From: Mesorhabditis belari
Lineage: Eukaryota; Nematoda; Chromadorea; Rhabditida; Rhabditidae
Direction: 5' to 3'
NCBI GenBank assembly: GCA_958450365.1
Contig: CAUEEP010000078.1
Span: 248,001 to 312,000, forward strand
DNA length: 64,000 bases
This document shows positions 47,301-59,300 of this stretch, piece after piece. Each line of letters begins with the position of its first letter. The stretch's first letter is position 1. Both the position numbers and the translations under genes were made by a program. A model generated the notes under the pieces. It was not told where the DNA came from and made no database searches. It saw only the letters and a list, made by a program, of their open reading frames with translations.

Positions 47301-50300
47301 TGACTCAAACGCACCAACTCCAGTGCCCAAATCGATCGAGAGTTTCACGTTTCCATCATGGAGTTCGAGAGCGAGAAAATCGCGCTGAAATCGCTTGTAA
47401 TGACTCATGATTTTGAAGGAAACGTTGTTTAAATGGAATTGATCTTGATTTTGACTGTTGAGACTGTTCAATCTACTCACCTCTAATCCAATGAAGAACA
47501 ATAATCCTTCGGGTGAAAATGTGAGGAACGAGAGACGGAATTGAGTCTTTTGACGGGGATTCCAAACACCGATCTTGTACGTGATAAAGCCTTCACCGTC
47601 CAATGAAAGACCTAAACGATTTGAATGACTAAAGCTCGACTTTCCCCTCAACTCTCACCATCTCTACTCGTGTCGAAATCGACTTGTTGAAGTGATCGCC
47701 TTTCCGTGCCAACCACATTCACCACACCGCCTTGTCGGGCATTCCAAAGACCGACGGGTACTCCGTGCATTTGAAGTCCCTCAACATCGCCGACAAAGTC
47801 TCGGTTTCGAATGTCACGAGTCACCTGAAAATTCTAACTTTTATACGTAAATCGAACATGAAAACACATCCTTTCTGGTGCACTTAACTCTTCAGCCACC
47901 TAGGGCAACGATTCAATAACAAGTTACTGTAAAAAATTTAGTGAAACGGCCCCCTATCAGAGCGTCGCGTAGTCTCTCAAACAAACGCTCATATCTCGAG
48001 ATCAGTACGTTTCTTTCTGCGCGCTTGGATATCAAATTAAAGTAGAGAGGATGGGTGATTTTTTGATATATAATACATATTTTTGGCATTAACTAGCGCT
48101 TAGAACAGAATGATTGAAAAATGATGAAAAATCGGCTTTTTTGCCACTTTTCAATCATTTTTTTTCTAAGCACTAGTTAATGCTAAAAGTATGTGTTATA
48201 GCTCAAACAATTCCCCTATCTTTCTACTTTAATTTAATACCTAAACACTTAAAAACAAACGTACTGGTGTCGAGCGAGTAAATCGAACATGAAAACACAT
48301 CCTTTCTGGTGCGCTTAACTCTTCAGCCACCTAGGGCAACGATTCAATAACAAGTTACGGTAAAAAATTTAGTGAAACGGCCCCCCATCAGAGCGTCGCG
48401 TAGTCTCTCAAACAAACGCTCATATCTCGAGATCAGTATGTTTCTTTCTGCGCGCTTGGATATCAAATTAAAGTAGAAAGGATGAGTGATTTTTAAGATA
48501 TAACACAAAGAACATAAGTCAGAACATAAGTCGGAAAAAGCAAAACCAAAATCCAAACTGGGGATCGAACTAGTGATGTCTCGCTTTGGAAAAGAACGCT
48601 GTACTATTCGACCATGGCTGCACATTATGATTAATGACCTCGCAATGAGGTCATTATAACCCAAATGGCCACATTTTCTGAGTCCTAATAAACTTTAGAC
48701 GCTTATAGCTCCTGGCAGATTGCCATTTAGCAAAAACGGAATACATATTCGGAATCAGCATAAAATTCTGCGTCGAATGGTATAGGCATTTGACCGGGTC
48801 AACTATTTGATCGGACCAGTTGACCTTTCCTTGTTAGACTACGCGACGCTCCTAAGTTCTATTTGAGTTTTTAGGGTATTCTTGCGAAAAAATGCGTGCG
48901 CTAGGAGGGTTTTGTTTACATTTTTAAGCACAAAGTACAAACCCTGAACTATTTTTTGATTTCAACTTAACTAGATTCTTAAAAATTACCCTGCTCCTTG
49001 CTGGGATTCCACCAACGAAGAGACGACTGATTGTTTGATGCAAATTCAGCACAGATTTGTTCCCTTGCGCATGAACGGTCTTCTTTTCCTGAAAATCATA
49101 GTTTAAGTATTTTTTTCAAAAGAAATGAAGGCAAACTGAGGTTCAGAAACAATAGCAATTCTTACATGGAATTTCTCGGATTCTGGCTCGTACAGCGTCA
49201 CGGTGACGGTTTTTCCGATTCGCTCGATGTGCAGCTTTCGCCATTGATTGTCGTTGACGGATCTGAGAATGATTTTGAATATAATAATTGTTACGGATTA
49301 AGTATTATAGAATATTTAGAAAACTCTTTAAAACAGACTGTTCAAGCAGTGCAACAGTTGGTCCATCTCCAAGATTCATCGAGATTTTCGGTCGTTTATG
49401 CTCGATCTCGACAGCAATGTAGTCATCAGTTGGAACAGCTCGGGTACCAGCTGAACCCTCTTCGTTTCCGAAAAAGAGTGGAATACCTAGAAAGTGGAAA
49501 GATTAGAGTACTAAAAATCTAATTTTAAGTGCTTTCTTATAGTTAGAATGAGAAAATTGTGTTAAAACAAAGTGCTGGACCCTTGAGAATTGTCTAAATG
49601 TCCAAATATGTCATTTTGCTCCGTCTAATATCTGTCTAATATTTAATATGCAATTTGTATCTACGATTATGCAAGCTACGGTAAATATTCTGATAGAAGA
49701 TCCCCTAAGGGAGCGTCGCGTCTAAGTTTACTCTCAAACAAACGCTCATATCTCGACACTAGTACGTTTGTTTCTGTGCACTTGAATATCAAATTAAAAT
49801 AGAAAGATAGGGGAATTTTTTGAGCTATAACACATAATTTTAGCATTAACTAGTGCTTAGAACAAAAGGATTGAAAAATGATGAAAAATCGGCTTTTTTT
49901 GACACTTTTCAATCATTTTGTTCTTCAACATTTTGTTTTGTTCTTCTTCAATCATGTGTTATATTCTCAAAAAATCATCCACCTTTTCTACTTTACTTTG
50001 ATACCTAACCGTGTAGAAATGTTATATAACGTAAAAACTCTAATAGAAGCACCCCCTATAGGAGCATCGCATAGTCTCTAAGTTTACACTCAAAGAACCG
50101 CTCATATCTCGGCGCCAAAACATTTGTTTCTGTGTACTTGGATATCAAATTAAAATAGAAAGATAGGGGAATTTTTTGATATATAACACATATTTTTAGC
50201 ATTAACTAGTGCTTAGAACAAAAGGATTGAAAAATGATGAAAAATCGGCTTTTTTTGACACTTTTCAATCATTTTGTTCTAAGCGCTAGCTAATGCTAAA

Positions 50301-53300
50301 AATATATGTTATAGCTCAAAAAATTCCCCTATCTTTCTATTTTAATTTGATATCCAATTGCACAGAAACAAACGTACTGGTGTTGAGATATGAGCGTTTG
50401 TTTGAGAGTAAACTTAGACGCGACGCTCCTATAGGGCTTCTTCTATTAGAATATTTACGGTAAGTAGGTTTTTCCTTATCTTTTATACCTATTTGAGACA
50501 CGAATATGTTTTACCGTGTTCTTGCGATGTTCTGAAGTAAAACGAGATATCCGAATAGGCGGCCGATCGAGTGACACGATGAGGCAAATTCAAGTCGAGA
50601 GAGCTGCCCTGAATCGGAAAATTTGACAATTTAGAAGTCATATAAATCACTAAGCGTATGGTTTCATTAAAAAGAAATTCCATTTAGATTATCCAAGAAA
50701 ATACCTGCTCAAAGTGGGCTCCAAGTTTAATACGATTGGCTGCATCACGAGCGACGGCGATTTTCTCTAAAAACGACGGCGTTTGAGTGTACTTTGTGCT
50801 CAGGAATGGAAACCTATCGTTTCTAGTGCACTGGATTTCATAAAAATTTGAAAACTCTTTGTAATCAACCTTTAATTGTGTGCACTTTCTCGCGAACCGC
50901 CTCGATTTTCTGTTGAATCGCCTTTTGCGCTTCCAAAGCAGCGTCGAATTTTTTTGACACCTCGGGGATGAGTTCTTTGAGCTAAAAAGAGGAATTTCAT
51001 TTAAAAATCGATAAAATTAAAGAAATTTCTTTGAAACTTACATCTCCGATGTTCTTGTGAATGACTTTGATTCCTTGTTTCGCTTTCGTGTACTCTTGAA
51101 TGGCCGACTCGGCGGATTCCGAGTTTTTCTTCAGCTGAAAGAGAAATTTAGATGTTACTTTGACACTTTCAAGTTTTACAGACTGACTACAAGTGCGTAA
51201 GTTGCCTTATTTCTTTCTTTCTTTCTTTCTTTCTTTCTCGCTTTCTTTCTTCTTCCTCCTTGTCTTTCCCTCTTTCTCTTGGAAAGTTAAGGTACCAGAT
51301 AGCTCAGTGGTTAGAGAAGAGCAAGCAAAAGATCGAGGGTTCAATCCCCTCTCCGGAAAGCTGCTTCTTCTTGCCTTCTTCACTTCTTTATTACTATCGG
51401 AGTTCAAGCAGACTCTAAACTGTAAGACAGGCCAAAGCCAAGCACCCAGGTATTTCTGTAATCCTGGTTCCAGACTACAAGATAATCCTGGCCAGGCCAG
51501 AACTGACTGGTCAGAACTGACTGGTCAGAACTGGTTGGTCAGAACTGGTTGGTCAGAACTGGTTGGTCAGAACTGGTTGGTCAGAACTGACTGGTCAGAA
51601 CTCGTGAGAAGCCAGGTCAGAACTGGCTTCTTGACTTGACCATTCTTATATTTTGTGCCAGTATCTGGTTCATCAGGTTTATGAGTCAAATCTGGCCAGG
51701 TTTGAAGCCAATTTAATTGGTGTGGCTTTGGAAATCGGTCTTAGAACATGCCTAGTTCAAGCCAGTTCGTCTCTTTGGTAATCCTATTAGAACGCTCTAA
51801 CAGCCAGTCTTACACTTGTAACACTTGTTCAATAATTACCCGAACTCGGTATTTTAAGTGTAACTCAGCACTCAGATATGCAATCATCTCACGCTTTGTT
51901 TTAATAGAACATTTAAGTATTTTTCTGCTTTCTAGGATTCAAATGCTGACTGCAACAACTCCTGACTGCCAACTTTGAGCTTCTATAAAAATGCAGAAGT
52001 TTTTTTGTCAAATCTAGGTAGAAAAATATTGAAATTCACTATTTAAAAAAGCGTGGGATGATTGCAAATCTGAGTGCTGAGTTACAGTTAAAATACTGAG
52101 TCCGGGTATTTATTGAACACCCTGTAGTATCCTTTTACCTCTTCCCGATTCGCCTCCAATTCACTCATCAACTCCTGGTGTTTCTCAGCGAATCCCTCGA
52201 CTTTTTTATGCACATCCTCGAGTCGATCCTTGTCATAAACTGGCTTGGCGATCGTCTGAAAGATTTTGAAATCCAGAAATCCATTAAAAAAAACCCCACA
52301 TCAGCCACATTCTGTCTCCTTTTCTTCAAGTCATTGATTTGATCCTTGACCGCATTCGTTTTTTGTTCAGCCTGTTTTGTTTCCGTCTCCAATTTGCCAA
52401 GTTCCTCATTTTTCAGATTTCCCGTTTTTGTAGTCAACTCTTTTGATTTGTCATTAGCCGTTGAGACGTCGGTTTTCTAGAAATTGATCAAATTACGCTC
52501 GAATTGCGCTCGAATTATGCTCAAATTGCACTCTAATTACGCTCAAATTAAAGTAATCGATTTTTTGCACAAACCATATTCTGAAGATTGTGATTGTCCA
52601 AAGCTAGAAGGATATCTGATGAGATGGCGGATGCGTTCTGAAATTTATCGAACTTGTTACAATATTTTGATAGGATACACTCTTAGGATTGAGTACTGGA
52701 TTGGCCGGTTCAATTGCCCGGTTCAATTACCCAAATTTGAGACCGTAATCGATCTCTTTGACTGTACTCATCAAGGCTTATGCAAGAAATTTTGATCTTA
52801 ATCGATTCTATCTTCGATCTTCGATCTTAATCGATTCTAAATTGACTTTCCAGGCTTTCCCACAGTACTCTAAGGACTTATCCTTTAAGAAATTCTCTAC
52901 CTTTAATGAGTCAGAGATTTTATCGTGCACTCCAGCAGCTTGAACAGCGTAATGAGAAGATTTTCGTGAGAATTCGAATTTTGCATCCAACTGGCCGGCT
53001 CTTTGCTTCAAGGAGTTCGAGTGATTGCGGGCTTTTTGCTGAAATTTGAATCCATTCTAGAAAATGACTTTTCCTACAGTATTCTACAAAATTTAGACAG
53101 ACTACAGTACAAACTATAGTCAATTTTCGACTCGTTAAAGAAACAACTATGCAAACTTTGATCTTTACTAAAAATTGGATCGATTACCGGCTCCTACAGT
53201 ACCTTTTTTTAAGTCCCATACAGTAAATCAACGAGATTTTATATTCGATCAAGTCAAAAACTTCTCTACTAAAGGTTGACTCGACTACAGTACCCTCAAA

Positions 53301-56300
53301 TCTTCATCTCCATCCCTTTTCACTCTTCCAACTCCAATTTGATTCTTCAAATCAGCAACGCTCGTTTTCGCTGTCTTCAATTTAGCGATCGATTCCTTGA
53401 TGTTTTCGTTTAAATCCTATAATGAAATAATGTAAAATTGATCTCTAATTGCTCTTGGCCGTACCCCAACTTTGACAATCTCCTCATCAGCCTCATTTGT
53501 CAACTCGTCAACTTTCTTTCGTCCATTTCTTGCCAAATCTGAATCGGCAACAATTCCCGAGCCGAGTGATTCGAAATGGAAAAGGGACAAGTCTTTGCTT
53601 TTCTAAATTTCAGCAAGCTAATCTCATTAAGCTATTTCTTTCTTTACAAACCTGATTCGCGTCTCGGATCAATTTCCCGGTTTTTGCCAGCTCGGCTTCG
53701 GCCGCTTTCACGTAGTCTTGCACATCAGTGATGTTTTTCAGGCCAGACTCGTAGCGTTTCTAAAAAAAAAAACAGTTAAAACAGTTAAAACAATGATATT
53801 CATTCAAAAATAGTTCAATAGTTCAATAATTCAATAATTCAATAGTTCAATAAGATCAATTATACTACACAAGCTTAAAAGCTCAACAATTGCGCAATAG
53901 TAGAATGCAAAATTGGTGAACCGATCTTCCTTTCTCGGATTTTTACGGTCCCCAAGTCAGACGGGTCGCTAAGGCCAATTATTAATCTGAAGCCTTTAAA
54001 AAAGCGACTACGACACACCCATTTTAAAATGGATACAGTCCGATCAATAAGCGAGGTAGTTCGCTCAGGAGATTTCCTGCTGAAACCAGACTTGAAGGAT
54101 GCATACTTTCACGTACCCATCTGCGAAGAGCACACCCCCTACTTAGCGTTCAAGGTGGGAGCCAAGGCGTACAGGTTCACAGTACTCCCATTTGGGTTAA
54201 ACGACAGCCCGCGAGTATTCACCAAGCTGATGAAAGTATCCATCAACTATTTGAGAAGTCAGGGAGTCAGATGCGTAGTCTATCTGGATGATAGCCTCAT
54301 AGCTGCCGCGTCTAGAGACGAAGCGATCCATGATTTGAACTTGAACTCACAAACGCTGATTTCACTAGGGTTTACCATCAATTGGGAAAAGTCTTTAACA
54401 TTCCCCCAACAATCAATTGAGTATCTGGGTATATAATAAATATTATACATCAAAATATTTTCATATTTCTCGTATAATTTATATTTTCTTGGCTTAAAAT
54501 TACCTTGATCAAATCATTCTTCTTTGTGAACTCTTCCAATCCCTTGTTCAATGTCTTTAAACGATTTTGTACCTCTTCGAGTTTCTCTGGTCGTTGAGCA
54601 CTAGAATTTAGTTTAAAATTTAAAATCACTTCTCAAAAGCTTTCAAATCGCTTCTCAAAAGCTTTCAAATCGCTTCTCAAAAGCAAAATCCAATTCCCAA
54701 TCACTCACATGACATTCTTGAGAGTATCCAATGTCTGCTGTGCCTCGGTCAGCCATTCCGGCTTGATTTCCAGCGCTTTCGCTCCGGATCCAACACTATT
54801 GGCAAGGGTTTTCATCTCATCGACAACAAATGACGCGACACCGCTTCGATCCCGAATATCGTTTCTCAATGTTTCCGCTTTTGTGGTCAAGTTCTTCACG
54901 CGAGCTGCGTTGTCTTTCAAGAGCTGAAATTGAAGTTTTGTTTTGAACAAACTCAGAAGTTGTTTCACTCAGAAGTTTATATTAACAGAAGAATTAGAAA
55001 TCTGCTTCTGAAATCCGCTTCTGCTGGTACCCTAGCCGTTCTAGAGTACCAGGGTTGCCCTTAGAATCAAAAATCTAGGCCAAACCAGGCCAACTCCAAA
55101 TATCCTGGCTTTCGCTTGACCTGGCCTTGCTTTTCATGGTTTTAAAGCTTTTGAAGAAGGTTTGAAAGCCACAAATTGACCAAAGTTGGCTTTTTTGGCT
55201 TGCATTGATTGCATTTTGGCTTGCCACGGTCGAAAGGACGGTCTTTTGTCTTATGGTATTTTGAAACATAAAAACTCAACCTTAGTTCGAACTTACTTGT
55301 GCAGTCCTGTTGGCTGAGCTGCCCAACGCGGTGACATTCGACGTTACCGTCTTCGCTTTTCCCAAGAAACCGTCATAATCCTCGTTGTTGAAGTTGTTGA
55401 TCTTGGTGGCAACCTGGTAAGAAATCCATGAAAATCGAAAACCTCAAAAAAAGTCTCACTTCTTGGATATTGTTTAAAGTCTTGTTCGATCGGCTGAGTC
55501 TTGCTCCAGCTACAGTAGCCGCTGAGATGTTTCCAATAGCGCCATCAAGGGCAAAAATTGAGAAACCAAGATGATCAACATCGGATGAAAGAGAGTGCAC
55601 ACATTCGTCACATCTAAAGAAACGGTAAATCATCAAAAATTGTTTTTTAGTCACTGAAACCGTAAGCCTAACGCAATTAGCGTTACAGCAACCCAAATAG
55701 TTTCTACCATAGCCATAAAAGTTACTGTAATAGTTCTATAAAGGTTAAGCCTTGTAGTTAAAGATTTAGACCAAGTTACGGGAACTGGGAAATGTTTTAG
55801 AGTAGCCGCACCTTCTGCATCCATGAGTCGGAATTCGGAGATAACTCGGCAAGCATTGATCACATCGAGGACCAGTGGCTCCTTCTTGACAATGGCATTG
55901 TCCCGTCCTCACATCACACACTGTGCCCATTGAGAGATCGGCTTCACAATCACATTCTGAAGATCAAAGTGTTCAATTTGAGCTTTAAAAGCTTATGGGT
56001 ATAAGGCTCATGGGTATAAGACTCACGGGTATAAGGCTCATGGGTGTGAGGCTCATGGGTATAAGGCTTATGGGTATAAGGGTCATGGGTATAAGGCTCA
56101 TGGGTATAAGGCTCATGGCTTTAAAAACTCATAAAACCCACTCTGGCATCCGTTTTGTCCGTAGTTCCAATATCCATTCTGACAAACTTCACAGCGAGTT
56201 CCAGCAGCTCCGGGAAGACAAGCGCATTGACCGGTCTCGTCGTGGCATTGAGAAGATGATGAGGCCAAGCCGCAGTGACACTGGCGACAACCCTGAAGAG

Positions 56301-59300
56301 AAAAGTTTCAAAATGAAGTCATAATTTCCAGCAATCTCAAGTCGAATAGCAATTTGAGCTAAAAGATTCACTATTAGAAGATTGTGGGACATTTGATACG
56401 CGCCTCGCCCCCTTTGCCATTAGCAACCCAACTTTGAGCTCAAATATCTTGGTGTTGGGTTGTCCAATTCAGTATTCTTGATATCATTAGATGCGCCAAG
56501 TCTTTCTCTGTCGATTGATACAAAAATTATTTAGATTGGACAGTCCAACACCCAGATATTTGATCTCGAAGTTACATTGCTAATGGCAAAGGGGCGGGGC
56601 TCGTATAAAAGGAACGCCCCGCCCTCTTTGGCTGTCCAATTTCAATAATTTTTGTGCCAATCGATAGAGAAAGACTTGGCGCATCCAATGATATCAAGAA
56701 GATTAAAATTGGACAGCTCAACACCAAGATATTTCAGCTCAAAGTTGGATTACCAATAGCAAAAGGGCCGGGCGTTCCTTTAATTTCTGATAACCCTATT
56801 AGAGTCCTAAACGTAGAGTTGCATGCAGTAAATGTCAGATTTCCTTTGAATAAGTTGAAGTTCAAACTAAATTCGACACTTACTCAGCTCGAGAACTCAC
56901 TTGGCAAGTCGAGAATCCCCAATGATCAGCCGCACATCGATCACAATTCTCTCCCTCGACATTCAATTTGCATTGACACGTGCCGTTCTTGTTCTCACAA
57001 TGATCGGCTCCACAGCGATCACACGAGCATTCAGCGCAATTCTTTGCAACGACAGCATCGCCAAAGTACCTGGAAATGGTTTTTTTATCATCAAATTTCT
57101 AATATAGAATCGTGATATTCGAGAACAAGAACAAGGCAAACTCACCATTGATCGCACCACTCGCATCGTCGACCACTCGTGTGTTTTTGGCACATATAGC
57201 AATCACCTGAAAGCAAACAAGATACAAGTCTTGGCATTCAATGATTTAATGCTTGGTTTAATGGTTTAATGGTTTAATGGTTTAATGGTTTAATGGTTTA
57301 ATGGTTTAATTTAATGGTTCTAAATGATTTACTGACCAGTTGACGGATGGCAGGATCTCGGATCAGTCAAATTGTTGTTCCCATTGCAATCACATTGTTG
57401 ACAGATTCCCCCGTCGATCATCGGCTCTCCATAGAAGCCACTGTCGCAGCTAAAAAGTGATCATGTATGCTTTAAAGTAAAGAGGAGGAGTAAAGATGGA
57501 ATCTTCTATTTGTACGATGAAAGTAAACAGCCCTGTAAAGGAAGCAAAAAGCCCTGTAAAAGAAGTAAAGAGCGCTGTAAAGGAAGTAAAGGGCCCTGTA
57601 AAGGAAGTAAAAAGCTCTGTAAAGGAAGTAAAGAGCCCTGTAAAGGAAGTAAAGAGCCCTGTAAAGGAAGTAAAGAGCCCTGTAAAGGAAGTAAAAAGCT
57701 TTGTAAAGGAAGTAAAAAGCCCTGTAAAGGAAGTAAAGAGCCCTGTATAAGGTTATTTGAGGTTTTGAAAGAGTACTGTGAGGAGTAGTGGGGTAAATTA
57801 ACTATAAAAAGTATAAAAAGGCATTGCAGAGCTACTGTAAAGCAAGGGTGGCTCACTGTAGGTACTGTAGCTACTGTTTTGTTTAGTGTATTGAATTCGC
57901 TCTTTATCTGCAACACAATTCAATAAGCAAATTGGTATAATCGGCAAAAGTAGAGTAAATCAGATAGGAAATAAGCCATTTATAGAACCGACAATAGCTG
58001 TTAGATGAACCGTTTTGAGCTGAGCTCCGGCACTCACCGTTCACAAGTCTCTCCAGAGTATCCAGGTTTACAAGTGCACGACAACATCTCTCCATATGGT
58101 GACGCTTCACAAGATGTGGCCACATTGTTGGTAGGAGATGGACAGCTGCAAATCGTGCAAGCGTACGGGCTCTGCTCTGTGGCATCTCCGTAGTATCCTT
58201 CCTGAAAGATTCGAGTTAACAAGTTGTTAGGATTGTTAGGATTGTTAGGATTCAACATTTAAAAGATTGAGTAAGATTGTAATTGAGTTAAGTATTCAAC
58301 ACTTACGTTACAGTACTCGCAGTGATCGCCGAACGTGTTGTGCTCACAGTCGAAACAGATGCCCGTCTCCGGATCACAAGTACCCGAGTGACCATTGCAT
58401 TCACAAGGCACACAAGAGCCCAAATACGGGCCAGTCTTCACTCGATAGTAGCCATCGTTGCATTCCTGGAAATGGATGTTAAATATTATTTAGTAGTGGA
58501 AGAGATAAAGTTAGAGCCTCTGAGCTATAGAATACTAGAAATCTGTTTTTGATCTTCCTACAGTATCCTGGGAGTTTATTAGACTGGCAAGGAAGGTCAG
58601 CTGAAGCCAAATGACATGAGCCATAAACCATTCGACGCAGAATTACACGCTGATTATGATGCTGCTTTTCTTTTTTGTTACGGAGCGCTCTGTCAAATGC
58701 AATACACGTTTAAAGTTTTGTATGGAGTTTTAAAAAATCAACATTACTACCCTGTCTTCCTCGAACTCAGCAGATACAGCGGTGACAGATTGTTAGTGAT
58801 TTACGACTCAAGTCGAGGGTTCTCTGGTTCGAGTCCGGTAGCTGATTTTCTTTTTCTTTTACTAGGCTTTAATGACTTGTGTGTTCTCTATCGCCGCACA
58901 CAATATAACATCTTTAAACGCGTATGACTTTTGACAAAGTGCTCCGTAACAAAAAAGAAAAGCAGCATCATAATCAGTGTGTAATTCTGCGTCGAATGGT
59001 TTATGGCTCATGTCATTTGGCTTCAGTTGTCCTTCCTTGTCAGTCTAGTAAAATTCCAGGATACTGTAGGAAGATCAAAAACAGATTTTCTAGTATCATA
59101 TAGCTCAGAACCTTGTTCCTCAAACAGTTAATAACTTTATTGTTTCTCACATTGGTAAATCGTTTTCTAAAAAAATGCGCTCAGGCAAAAGCTACCGTAC
59201 TTCAACTGCCTTGGAATCTAACATTAAAACTACCATACCATACACCTCAGTCACCTAAAGAGTCTAGATTACGGTAGGCTTACGGTGGAACAAAAGGGCT

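Larger units (their letters stand above)
43755..50608 (-). other. Laminin alpha exons 27-41: LG1-LG3
   Basis: Exons: 50515-50608, 49339-49486, 49166-49262, 48990-49088, 47659-47824, 47481-47611, 47211-47384, 46462-46587, 46230-46322, 45887-46018, 45759-45824, 44305-44442, 44154-44174, 43947-44051, 43755-43848. Each LG unit shows the usual marks: a [24 protein letters not shown] or [12 protein letters not shown] strand, and a FVGGIP, YLGGVP or FGKQPKG segment before GCI. Exon 39 is a 21-nt microexon in phase 0. The exon 28 donor is CA/GTCTGT, which is weak but keeps the frame. Confidence 0.88.
50705..55613 (-). other. Laminin alpha exons 14-26: coiled-coil arm (domains II and I)
   Basis: Exons: 55460-55613, 55297-55413, 54709-54923, 54504-54600, 53652-53759, 53465-53602, 53294-53416, 52901-53038, 52300-52476, 52139-52255, 51042-51134, 50870-50981, 50705-50766. 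The stretch opens with CDECVHSL, the paired cysteines that link the three laminin chains. It continues as about 550 residues rich in K, E, Q, A and L with heptad-like spacing. It closes with [20 protein letters not shown], the segment that precedes LG1 in alpha chains. NxS/T sites (NVT, NRT, NIT, NKT) are present. Confidence 0.9.

Noticed and set aside
51290..51362. Functional tRNA gene
   Set aside because: The A-box and T-arm are good, but the anticodon region is too short. The other tRNA-like sites (1944, 11846, 42780, 44868, 48556, 58775, 63141) also lack a full set of stems.
57495..57916. Lysine-rich or LLPLQ-repeat proteins
   Set aside because: Produced by a 21-bp minisatellite inside a laminin intron.
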